A stretch of DNA of 64,000 nt from contig NC_064676.1 in the NCBI RefSeq assembly GCF_023278565.1, positions 5,084,001 to 5,148,000 on the forward strand, given 5' to 3'. Positions 10,483 to 21,265 of this stretch are shown one piece after another. Made by a program: the position numbers and the translations under genes. The DNA comes from Colletotrichum lupini (lineage: Eukaryota; Ascomycota; Sordariomycetes; Glomerellales; Glomerellaceae). The notes beneath the pieces were generated by a model. That model worked only from the letters and a program-made list of their open reading frames with translations, was not told where the DNA came from and did no database searches. The stretch's first letter is position 1. Each line of letters starts with the position of its first letter.

Positions 10483-11974
10483 TTATCTCCATGACTTTGC
10501 CTGCGCCTGATGCCGCAACCCCGCATCAGCTTTACCATCCCCAAACTCGATATCGTTGCATACAAATGCTCTCTGGGAATCCGCTCGTCGAAGTATATCG
10601 AAACCACCTGAAGGGCTCATATGATGTCGGCAATACCACAACAGAGCCGTTATGAGGGTTATTGGAATCGCTACAACCCAGTATACCCAGAACTTTCCAG
10701 AGACGTTCCACGAGTCTGAGGCCGAGTCGTAGTCAAAAAATGAAGTGCTGAAGACGGCTGAAACGAAAGTCGCCGGCAGGAAAAGTAGTGTGAGAAAAGC
10801 CACGGTTTTCATGGCCTCGCTGTCCCTCTGCGTCGCGCGACCGATGGCTACAGAAATCCGGGCGTCGGACTGAGCAACCATGTTGTATGCGAGCGAGATC
10901 TCGTTGAAATGTCGGGCCTTATTGGAAGCCGAGCGCTCTTGAAGGCTCGTGATCATCTCTTCGAAGAACTGCAACCGCTGATGCGTGTGATTCCAAGCCC
11001 GTTTCCATGCGGTGGCAGACCTGGACTGATCGTCATGGCCAAATTTGTATGCCTCGTGTTGCACTAGAATCTTCCTAGCAGCCTTGACGGCCAAATCCAA
11101 TGTTTCGGAAACGTGTATAGCATGCCGTGCCGTTTCGTGTAAATGACGAAAGCCCGGTGCAGGTTTTGACGTGGCCAAGTCGGAGCCGTGGGTTATATCC
11201 CTTTGCTTCTCTGTGGTCCTGACTGTAACACGAACAGCCCATACAGCGGCATCTTGCAAAGTGACGACCTTCTCCAAGATTCCGATGTATATCCAGTAGG
11301 GGTCGAGGAAGTAGTCCGCGTTTGGAACGGCGTAAATGGGGTCGGATTCATCTTCCGGGACTCTCTCCATACAATTCGCCGCTGGTTGGACGGCGTCGAA
11401 GACGATGAGGACTGTTTGACGAGTCTTCGCCACCCACTGCGTAATCACATTGGTTTTTGACCATTCATATCCTGTATGTCCTTCGTTCGTGAGCTTCACT
11501 GGGAATCGCGCCCATGTAGCTATTCTCCCGTCAGTCAGCGTTCTTGGCCCCAATCATCATAACTCACTCAGTCCTGCAGTATTTCCGTCCTCATCAATCT
11601 TTGTCTCGCATCCAAAGTAGCCGTTGGAATCTCTGCAGTATCGTTTCCACCAGAGATCTGGGATCATGAAGGCTTCAGCAAACTTCTCACGGCATGCTGA
11701 ACATTCGCGTATTTTCTGCGCAAAAGCATTCCTATCCACTTGTCAGCATTGAGCCGTCACCCAAGCTCTACTAAGCTTACACGATGCAGACATCGAAATC
11801 TCCCTCGTCTGCTAGAAAGGATGCCGATCCCTTCTCAATGGTCGTTGTAGTTGATCTCCAGTTTTGATCGCCTAGTCCTGTCAGTATGGCCAGCAGCATA
11901 AGAGGAAGTATTTCAACCTCACCTTTCTTCCAGTACAACACTTCTAGTTGTTGGCAAGCGCACACGGGGTCCAT
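10483..11974 (-). CDS. CorA-like membrane protein of the fungal type (two C-terminal helices)
   Basis: Four exons on the minus strand (11923-11974, 11781-11871, 11568-11731, 10483-11519) give 447 residues. The three introns are 51, 49 and 48 bp, each with a CTGAC branch point. The N-terminal half is a soluble alpha/beta region. A long helical stretch follows (about 230-330), then two membrane segments: FLTLLFLPATFVSAVF and FWVYWVVAIPITLITALLW. This matches the fungal CorA-like family, where bacterial and mitochondrial CorA/Mrs2 carry two helices with a GMN loop. No GMN triplet is present, so Mg2+ transport should not be assumed. The gene lies head-to-tail upstream of the NACHT-ankyrin gene, which raises the possibility of a functional pair. 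The start at 11974 is the first Met of a very short exon and is the least certain part. Confidence 0.8.
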
Positions 11975-13079
11975 TTTGACTCATGACATTGTAATTGGTG
12001 AAACTTATGTTACAAAATGGGGTGCGAAGTGTGAACCCTCTTATAAGACTAGATTAAAGGACTCAGCTGTGAATATTCAAGAATCGTTGTGTTGTACAGC
12101 AGGCTCTGAACGGGAGCCGCAAACCCCGCTCTAAGCGCCGATGCAGGCTGCATGACAGGGCCTCTCGATACCCTGAGTTAACCAACCAGCCATTTGAGGC
12201 AGATCTGCTGCTGGAGGTAGGCATGGTCTTGATAACTGTCCCAATCAAAGATGACTTCCCAACATATGAGCTTTGCGAGCTGTGTAATGTGACACCGAAA
12301 TTCATGGCTCAGCCACCAGCCTTGCCGTCGCGAAGCGGAATGACTGGAGGAAGCCTGGAGCTAAACATTGCGGCCCGAATGCTACGGTTCTTTGGCCCGT
12401 CCGTTGTGAATGTAACAGCTTCATAAGGTGACATGCAGAAGAGAGCAGTCGGCAACAATTGCGATGCCTTCTTTATGGATCGAAGTGCAAGAGCGACGAT
12501 GCTGGAGCCAGTGGAATGGAAGGGTCTTTCGGCAGGGTCCTTCCCGCACGCCCACGAACAGCTGGGATGTTCGCTGAAATGTCACCGACGCCTGCTTGGC
12601 AATGGGGAGCACTTGCCTCCACCAGAGACGGGAACATTTGGGGGAAAGCTCAGGGGTTACCTCCTTAGCTTCCTCCTTCTGGCCAATCACGATGTGGCTT
12701 ACCAAGCAATCCATCGCAGCTGGTCGATACACCTATTGGAAAGCGAGCCTAAGCCAACCTAAAACCGCCTCGACTGCGAGGTGAGACTTTGGACGAAGAT
12801 GCCAGCTGTAAGGTGTTCGTTTTGCCGTGTGTAGTCGGTTGCTCAGGCACCCTTCTCGATATATGACAAGTGACGGGAACCTTCGCCAATTCCTGCTGCA
12901 ACTCCATTTCGTCTTCATTTGTGTAATTACCCGCTCGGTCCGAGCTTGCGGATTATCACAACCTTTTCCTTCCTGTCTTGCCTTTTGTATTTCTCATGTG
13001 GCACTGAGCTCCATTGAGCTTCCTTCCTGTCCAACTCTGCCTCACCATTACCCGCGTCACCCGTGAAAGATTGATCATC
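11975..13079. promoter_or_regulatory. Divergent intergenic region between CorA-like and ferric reductase genes
   Basis: About 1.1 kb separates the two divergent starts. Open frames are short and lack family motifs. The last 150 bp before 13080 are pyrimidine-rich, consistent with a leader of the ferric reductase gene. GATA-type elements that would suggest iron control could not be convincingly distinguished from background. Confidence 0.4.
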
Positions 13080-15011
13080 ATGAGTTGGCCCTACCGCTTC
13101 GTCGACCTGTCCAAGGAAGAGGTCCAGATCCGGAGACAGACCCTGGATCGTTATGGCAGCTATGCTCAGTACTCGGCACTGACACCAATCATCATTGCTT
13201 TGCTATTCCGGCTCGGGGCGTATCTCAGTCAACGCTGGCAGTCGGGAGCTTCCTACTCTGCTGTCCCGGGCTCCCCTGAGCTGAAGACAAAGAGACAGAG
13301 CTGGAGCCACAGCTGGGATGCCACAATCAAGAAGTGGAAGTGGTGGCTGGCCGACGATGTCTACTTCATGGGGCAGCATTGGGGTCAAAAGGACCAATGG
13401 GTTTTTGGTTTGGCCTGGGCGTCATGGCTGCTGGTTCTGAGCGTGTTGGAGACGGGCGATGGTGAGTTGTGAATCCCCTCAATTGGATGTCAAACGTGAT
13501 GAAACTCCAACCTCGACCCTGCAACCAATCCCCAAGAGACTCAAGTGAGCCTCGAGAAATTTATGACTCCATGCTCAAAAGAACTGCCATTCAGATTGAA
13601 CGAAATCAAGACATATTTCTGACTAGCTGTAGATTACCTCCATCTCACCAAACGCTTTGGCATCATCGCAGTCTCCCAGATCCCCTTTCAGTACCTGCTG
13701 GCATTGAAGAACTTCAGCCCCATCGCTAAGGCTTTCCGCACATCTCACGAGGAGCTGAACAAATGGCACCGCGTTCTCTCCCGTGTGACGCTATCCCTTC
13801 TTGTCCTCCACGCCGTATTTTACCTGAACTTCTTCGTGGCCAAAGGCATCGTTCAGAAGCGCCTCTTTGCACCCGTTGTCTTCGCCGGTGTCGTTGCGTT
13901 TGCAACCATGAACATGATGACTTCAACAGCGGCTGCCACCGTTCGAAGGTACTCGTACCGCGTCTTCTTCATCACCCATCTTATCGGCGCTTTTGCAATT
14001 CCGGTCCTGGTCTTCTTCCACGCCAAGTCGGCTCGCCTGTTTATGATCAAGGCTATCATCGTCTTCCTCATCGACCTTACCGTCCGTCGTCTCCGGACTG
14101 TAATGGCTCTCTCAAAGGTTGAGACCATTCCCGGCACGAATCTGATCAAAATATCCGCCTCAATCCCTCAGCACAAGATCAATGCTTTCCATACTCGCCC
14201 AGGTTCCCACATCTACCTCAGCGTACCCGCCGCGGCACGACCTGGAGCTGGCCCAACATCCCCTGATGCAATGCTCTTTGAATTTCTCTTCAATCCCTTC
14301 ACCGTTGCATCCGTCGACGAGGATAACGGCAGCCTCACTCTGGTAGCTCGGCAACTTGATGGCCCGCTCACACGACATCTCGGCCGCTTCGCAAACGCGG
14401 GCACGGGCATCGAAGACGGCAAGGTCCCGCTCTGCATCGAGGGCCCGTACGGTGCCGCATCCCTCCACTTTGACAAACTCACCGGCTCCTCAGTCGACCG
14501 CTTCCTGTTGGTTGCCGGCGGCGTGGGCGCAACCTTTACCGTACCAATTTACCACGCCATCCTTCAAGACAACCCCAGCGCCAAGGTCGAACTCGTCTGG
14601 TCCATCCGCGGCGCCAGCGACACAGCCTGGGCTACGGCCGCCGAAAAGTCCATCTCCAAGAGCATCATCGACGACCCCAATGTCCGCGTCTTCCTCACAG
14701 GCGATGCCCTCGACTCGGACTCTACTGGTCCCATGGCCGGGCTTCCCTCCGAGACGAACGCCGAGGGCGAGATGGAGATGAGCTCGCTGCAACGTGACCG
14801 GAGGCGGAACCGCCTCACCAGCGAGAGCAGCCGCAAGCGTCCGGACTTACGCAAGATCGTTGACGAGTTCTTCAGGCAGGGGGCCGAGGAGAGGGTCGCG
14901 GTACTTGTGTGCGGGCCGGCGGAGATGGGACGGGAGGTGCGGGAGTATGTCGGCGCGTGGGTCATGAGGGGCCGGGACGTGGTGTGGCACAATGAAGCCT
15001 TTGGCTGGTGA
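13080..15011 (+). CDS. Ferric/cupric reductase transmembrane component (FRE/NOX-like flavocytochrome)
   Basis: Exons 13080-13461 and 13633-15011 give 586 residues; the 171 bp intron has a GTGAGT donor and CTGAC branch point. The splice restores GDDYLHLTKR. Membrane helices occupy about 32-260. Two heme-ligand pairs with the diagnostic H-X13-H spacing are visible: H173/H187 (WHRVL...LVLH) and H243/H257 (ITHLIGAF...FFH). The FAD-binding region has a PGSHIYL beta strand and NPFTVAS (the HPFT-like motif). The NAD(P)H-binding domain has LLVAGGVGATF and ends with LVCGPAEMG near the C-terminus. There is no signal peptide or large N-terminal ectodomain. The protein would move electrons from cytosolic NADPH across the membrane to reduce Fe3+ or Cu2+ chelates. 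Substrate and membrane (plasma or vacuolar) cannot be told from sequence. Confidence 0.9.
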
Positions 15012-15349
15012 GGGTCTGCATGTGTGTAATTTGAATACTTTGAGTCGATAGAAGGTCATGGCCGAGGCTACTGGGTTGGCGTTTCTGTCTTGGTTTTTCG
15101 TTGGTCTACCCTAGAAATCATAGCCATTGTTCCAAATTCTCCGTTTCTGGCCCTGGCTCAGTAGTCGTATTCTGGTCCTCACGATGTAAGAGTGAGATAT
15201 GCACAGTATGATGAGGGGAAAGAATGTCATTTTATCTATTACGAAACACGCTGCTAGGATGAAAGGCCTCCCTAAACGCCAAAAATCGTAACTCAATGCT
15301 CATCCGTCATATCGCACACGTTCTCTGGCTTCCTCCTTGCTACAGAGCT
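15012..15349. other. Convergent 3' region
   Basis: The ferric reductase and VanZ-like genes converge here. The 338 bp should be made up of both 3' UTRs; nothing else is seen. Confidence 0.4.
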
Positions 15350-16220
15350 TTAATCAGCCCGCTTCTTGGAGTCGCCAATATCTCCCGTATCCATATCCTT
15401 GCTCTTGACTCCGCCGATGTCACCATCGCCATCTTCCTCTTCCCAGTCATCCACCTGGTTCTCATCCCAATTGTCCACTTCCTCCTCAAGCGACCTGCCT
15501 CCACTGCTAGCACCAGCACCAACACCAGCGCCCCCGTCCCTCGCACCACTAGCCTCAACAACACCAGTCTCATGTCCCTCACCAAGCTCTACATCCTCCT
15601 CGTCCTCTCCGGGGACAGCCTGGTACGTCTTGGTGCGGCGCTTGCGCTCGAGCATGCGCTTGTGGTACCACGAGCACAGGCCGATGCCCGCGAGCGAGCC
15701 GACGACGTTGGCGACGATGTCGTAGAAGTCGAACTCGCGGCCGTTGGGGAGGAAGCCCTGGAGGAACTCGGAGCCGACGCCGAGGATGAAGGTGCAGACG
15801 GTGAGGGTGAGGTTGAGGGTGCGGCGGCGGTTGGTGTCGAGGATCCAGTAGAAGACGATGGTGAGGAGGAAGAAGGTTGTGAAGTGGAGGACCTTGTCGT
15901 TTACGTATTGGCCGAGTTGGAGGGTTGTTAGGCCCGCGTAGCCTGCGACGAGGAGGAGGGCGAAGAAGACGCCTGAGGAGGGGGAGGTGAGTGTTAGCTT
16001 GGGTTCTGCGTACTTGCGTTTGCGAGCTTGAGCTGAAGTTTGAGCTCGAATGGAGATGAAGTTGAGCTTGAGCTTGGGCTGGGGCTTAGGCTGGAGCTGA
16101 AGCTGAGAGATGGAGCTACATTGTCCACTCGGCTCTGCAAGGAATCGATGAAGATCCAGAACCATGGTTGACCGTGGTCGAGACTCTTGACGTACCTGCA
16201 AAGGGCAAACGTATCCGCAT
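15350..16220 (-). CDS. VanZ-like membrane protein
   Basis: The exons are 16196-16220 (25 nt, MRIRLPFA) and 15350-15972 (minus), giving 215 residues. A 223 bp intron with a GTACGT donor splits a glycine codon. Reading straight upstream from the second exon gives a longer, low-complexity N-terminus, but that is intron: the tiny first exon joins smoothly to GVFFALLLVAGYAGLTT. VanZ features are NDKVLHFTTFFLL, then GSEFLQGFLPNGREFDFYDI and ANVVGSLAG, on four predicted membrane helices. The C-terminal ~80 residues are hydrophilic, Gly-rich then acidic. VanZ is a family of unknown biochemical role; the bacterial namesake affects teicoplanin resistance. No function is assigned here. Confidence 0.82.
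16021..16112. repeat. Degenerate GAGCTT/GAGCTG hexamer repeat inside the VanZ-gene intron
   Basis: Read on the + strand, this stretch is a run of imperfect six-base units related to GAGCTT, GAGCTG and GGGCTT. It lies entirely inside the 223 bp intron of the VanZ-like gene. It explains the Gln/Pro/Lys/Leu-rich false N-terminus obtained when the intron is read through. Confidence 0.6.
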
Positions 16221-17713
16221 TTTGAAGAGACCTGCAGGAGCTGCTGCAGATGGTGGTGTGATTGGTAGCTTGCGATGGTAGCTAAGGTAGCTAAGCCTTT
16301 GGAGTGTCTCGAAGAATTATGGGCGGTTCGAGTGATGGAGGTGTGTAAGGACGTTCAGCTACAAGCTGGTAGACGAGAGAGATGTCGAGGTTCGTGTTGT
16401 GCGTTTGCTTCTCAAAGATGAAAGGGAAACTGGCCAGGGTTGTTCGTAATGGGGTCGTCACGGACGAGGGTGAGGTGTCCAGCTGGCCGGAGCTCCCAAG
16501 CGACTGGATCGGGGTGAGCGAGGGAGAGCTTTTTTTTTTTGGTCCTGGTGCGGGAACGCGAAATGGAGTTCAGCCCACTGACGGAAGGAGATGTGCAGCA
16601 ATGGTGGCGCCCCCCAACCCCAGGCTTTACTGCGTAAGGTACGGGACCTTTCTTCGAGGACAGGGGTAGGCCCCCGAGGATTTTGGAGCAGATGGAGGGG
16701 GCCCGGTTTGGTCGGGTTCAGGTGGCCCGGGCGGAAGATGCCGTGGGCCGCAGTTAGGTACTGTCGCGATATGGATGTCTGGGGGTGCCAGACGCGATGC
16801 GCGCCCGTGGATGCGAATGAGGTCACTGGGGGTGGGTGGTGGGAATTGTGAGGTGCACGGGATGATTTGTAAAGGGAGCGAATTGACATGTCTGGTGGTG
16901 TTGCGGAGAGTCGCTAGAGACTTTCTGACATTTTCAAACCTCTGTAAATCACATAAGCATCACCACTTTGTTCGGCATTAAAGTACTCCCAACTTCCTCC
17001 TCCCCTCCCAAAAACAAACTCTCTGTGTTGTGTTGCTGGCCCGTCCTGCTGGTGTGCTTTGGTGCCTGGGGTGCGCTTCGTGGCTCGTTGCTGACTGCGA
17101 CTGGTTGGCTGGGGCCATCACGTGACAAAAACGTACGCGATCCGATCGCTCAGCGCTGGGCCAAGGGGGGGAATTACGGTGGCCTCCGCTCGCGCCGTCG
17201 TCGGCATTGGAAGTTCATGTACCTGCATCCCGCAATCGCGGCATCCATCATCACCCCAGTGCACCTCATTTCTGGGTCCGAAAAAAAGGTAGATGAATCG
17301 ACGAGCATACTGAGACCTTGACAATTCGTTTTTAAGTACATGCGACAGTCTTCGTGGTGGTCTGTGCTGCGTAACTCGTGGTCAACCAAGGTTCCCTGTA
17401 CCGCTAGCAGCGACCAACTCGCCGTCTTCAGGCAAGGGAAAAGTTCCATCGCGTACTTGCGTACGAGCCTCTCCAAATCCTCAACCTCACCTCTCGGAAC
17501 CACCCAAAAGACCCCCTATTCCAATCCATCAATACACAACAACCACAATCCGTCACGTCTCCGAAACGCAAAGCTCATCTCTATCGATGTCGCTCTTTCT
17601 ACTGATGCGCTCATAACGACCCTTTGCCGCCCGGAGTCGGTCCCTGACGAGCGCATTTCCTTGCGCATGGCGACACGCCGCCCACCTGTCGCTATCATCA
17701 ATCCGGGCTCAAA
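16221..17713. promoter_or_regulatory. Divergent intergenic region between VanZ-like gene and SPT7
   Basis: About 1.5 kb with no supported gene. A T10+ tract sits near 16530. The 350 bp before 17714 are C/A-rich and look like the SPT7 leader. Open frames in both directions lack domain motifs and are low complexity. Confidence 0.4.
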
Positions 17714-20700
17714 ATGTCCCTCCCCAATGGCCACCACGCATGGCAGCCGCCGTCCCTCCATCATCAACCCTCCAGTCGCCTGTTCCATCAACTTGATGAT
17801 GGTCCTGCGCGAAACGGAACCCCCGTCGACCATTCAATGTCCTTGATGCCTGAGGCACAACCTGATATTGAAGAGGAACGTCGACGCGCCTTGTTCAAAG
17901 ATCTCTATCACAAAAGCGAGGCAAAGATCTCGCTGCTATTCGCTGACGACGGATCATACAACTATTCCGCCATCGATGCGTTGCGCCGCCCCTCGGCCCC
18001 CTCCCCCTCCACCTTACCCCCTACCACCGACCATGCGCCGATCCAAGAGCCTCCATTAAAGAAGGCCAAGCGGGTCATCGACGAAGACGACTACGGCGAT
18101 GACGATGACGAGGATGAAGAAGAAGACGCGACCGCAGCCGATTCGAGTAAACCCGTGAACGGTATTGCGGCCGCCGGCGCCGGTTCGCTACTCTCCCCCT
18201 CAAAGTCCGGTAGTTCGCCCGTGCACTCCGTCAGCTCCCCCGGCAAACAGCTCGAGAAACTCAAACAGGCCGACGGATCTGGAGATACCACCAAAACGAG
18301 CGAAGATGCGCGCAAACAGCTGGAAGAGGCGCGTAACGCGACCGAAGAAGCGGCGAGGCGGAGCTTCCATACCATATTCTATACTCTGGAAAACGATCGG
18401 ACTGCTATGCTGGAACAGCAGCAGCTGGAGGAGTCCGAAAAACAATTGCAGGCCGAGATGGAAAACAACAATAACCACAGTCAGACAAATGGCGCCCAGG
18501 CCGAGAACCACGGGTCGCTCAGCAGCGCCAACTTGGGCGCGTCGAGTTTAACCCTCAAGCACTTGATTGCGAGGATAGACATGAAACGCGACCAAGTTCG
18601 CGCCTCTGATGCAGAATTGCGGTCGCTCATGAACGAAGTGCGAAAAAACCGAAGTAAATGGGCTAGCGAGGAGAATGTCAACCAAGAAGAGTTGTACGAG
18701 GCCCTCGAGAAAGTCTTGACGGAGTTGAAGGCACATACGGAATACTCAACGCCCTTTCTGCAGAGGGTGAATAAGAGGGATGCGCCGGATTACTATAACC
18801 GTAAGTTGCCTCCAGGCAGACAAGTTTGATTCGGATTGGCTAACCACCCTCGGCACAACGCAGTCATCAAGCAGCCAATGGACATGGGATCTATGACCAA
18901 GAAAATCAAGTCCCTCACGTATAAATCGAAGGCGGAATTCGTCACCGACCTAAACCTGATATGGGACAACTGCCTGCGCTACAACCAAGATATGGGACAC
19001 CCTCTGAGGCGGATGGCCAATGGCATGAGGAAAGAGGCCGAGAAGCTTATTCCTCTCATTCCGGACCTCGTCATCAGACCGCGAGCCGAGGTCGAGGCAG
19101 AAGAGCGCCGAAAACAGAACGGTGGCGAGGAAGACGGCGGTGACGACTCGGACGATGAACCGATAATGTCATCTCGCGGTCGTACTGCCGGAACCAAGGG
19201 CGCCAAGTCTCGGAAACAACCCACCGATCAGAAGGAGGGCACCCCCAGTGTTGACCAGAAACCGGTGCTACAGCTGAATGGCCTGCTGGCTAAGGGCCGA
19301 GAAGGTTCTGAAGCAGTTGATGGCAGCGGATTCGGTACGCCAATCGGTGGCTCGGCAACGCCTGGCGGCGTCAACGGACATTCGGGCATCGGAAGCAATG
19401 CTGACGCTATGGATATCGATGGGCCCACGTTGAACGGCATGGCCTTGGGGCAAGCTCTCAATGAGGCTGCAGAACAGGCCTATGAGGACGAAGAGTACAA
19501 GATCTGGAAGCAAGTGACGAAGAAGGACCGCGCACTCATCGCCAAGGAACGGTATCAGCTTTTCAAGGACAATAAGCTCAACACTGACGCTCCTGCTCTA
19601 CTCCGAAATAAAGCCGGCATTCGATGGTATTTGAGGGGGCAAAAGGAAGCCGAAGCCCTGGGCGTCATTGGCCAAGCCCAGGCGGACTCGTCTGCCATTG
19701 CTGCTAAAGAGGCCGCGAAGCCTGCCGAAACTCTGGCTGAGGGCATGGAAGGAGAAGAGGAAAAGATTGTACCAGCATACTACGAACCTCTGACGGTTTT
19801 ACCGGACATCCAGCCAAAGCTGCAGTGGATCGAGGACGGCGAGGGCCATGTCATCAACCAGCATGAGGAATATCTTCGAATGATCCCCGAAGGCCACTTC
19901 AAGGCGCCTAAGAGCAAGTTTGCCAGCAAGATCGACAGCAACATTCATCAGATCCAGGAGACGAGGAAACTATCGAGCAAGATCGGCGTGATTAAGCAGA
20001 TGCAGATCCAGACTCAGGTATATACAGGCGTCGCTGGCGGGTGTATAAGTGTTCTAACGCATGTGTTCTAGGTTTATAATAACCAGTTTCCCAAGTCCAA
20101 CTACGAATCTTTCGTGGAGCAAGATGCCGAGCCATCCTTCATCGCAGATGATGGCCCAGTCATTGCGCCAGAGACTTGCCGTAGTGCCCTCCAGCGCTCC
20201 GTAGCCAAGATTCTCTACCACACCGGTTTCGAAGAGCTTCAGCCCTCTGCTATTGACACCATGACGAGCTTAGCATCTGACTACTTCGAGAAGATCATAA
20301 AGACCTTCAATGTGTATCGCGAGGCAGAGAAGATCGAAGCACCGGTATCCCGTGCCGAAGGAAGCTCTCGATTCCAGTCTCGCTTCACTCCCGAGGAAAT
20401 CATCTTGCACACACTCGATGAAAACGGTTGCGACCTGCTTAGTCTGGAGTCTTACGCCAAGGACGAAGTCGACAGACTCAGCACGAAGCTTGGCGGCATC
20501 CACGAACGTATGAAGTTCCATTTGACCGAACTTTTGCGGCCTGCCCTTACCCAGGAAGCCGGACAAGATGGTGTTGGTGCCTTCAAAGACGGCAGCGAGC
20601 AATTCGTCAGTGGTGACTTTGCTGAGGATCTCGGCGAAGACTTCTTTGGTTTCAAGGCCCTTGGTCTGGACAAGGAGATGGGCTTGGATATGCTCTCGGT

Positions 20701-21265
20701 TCCTCTTCACTTGCTTCAGTCCCGTGTTCGCAACCAATTCCAGATGCAGACACAGACGGTTGGCGCGGAGGTCACCGACCTCTTCGAATCCTTGCCGCCT
20801 GTTGAGCCCATTACGACGGAGAACATCCACGGCCAGATTGGTCTCGTCAAGAACTTCTTCCTGGCTAAGCTACACGCTAACGGCGATACGCCCTTGATCG
20901 AGGATGAGGAGCTTCCTGTTAAGCAGAGGCGGCCCAGACCCCGTCTTGGCGCATCTGGAAAGATTGTCTCACCGCAGAAGAGGCCGCCCAAGGAGCAGAT
21001 TGCCCTCGCTAAGAAGAAGAAGAAAATGGAATTGGCGGCGCAAGCCAACAAGGATGCCAATGCTTCTCCAGAGAAGAAGGGCGAGACTACACCGGCAAAG
21101 AAGGTCAAGCACGCAAATATCAATGGCACCGGACCCAATCCAGCGGCGATCGCGTTGCCTCCAAGCATGGAGCGGAACGAGAGCATGCAAAGCCAGGGCA
21201 ACGCCAGTCAGACCGATAAGGACGAGCCCATGGGCATGATGAGTCCCGAGAGTATCGAGAGATGA
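17714..21265 (+). CDS. SPT7: SAGA complex subunit Spt7 (bromodomain and histone-fold protein)
   Basis: Exons 17714-18800, 18864-20017 and 20072-21265 give 1144 residues, with introns of 63 and 54 bp. The N-terminal region has [18 protein letters not shown], typical of Spt7. A bromodomain spans about 300-415 and contains [16 protein letters not shown], then [11 protein letters not shown] across the first splice, and the acetyl-lysine Asn in WDNCLRYN. A linker rich in Gly/Asp and basic residues follows. A histone fold lies at about 780-840 ([19 protein letters not shown]), the module with which yeast Spt7 pairs with Ada1. The C-terminal ~200 residues are basic, Lys/Pro-rich and probably disordered. 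Spt7 scaffolds SAGA, the nuclear co-activator carrying Gcn5 acetyltransferase. All expected domains are present in order. Confidence 0.93.

Noticed and set aside
15973..16201. Longer N-terminus for the VanZ-like protein starting MQVRQESRPRST
   Set aside because: This segment has donor and acceptor signals and a simple repeat, and a tiny upstream exon (MRIRLPFA) gives a natural join to the membrane domain.
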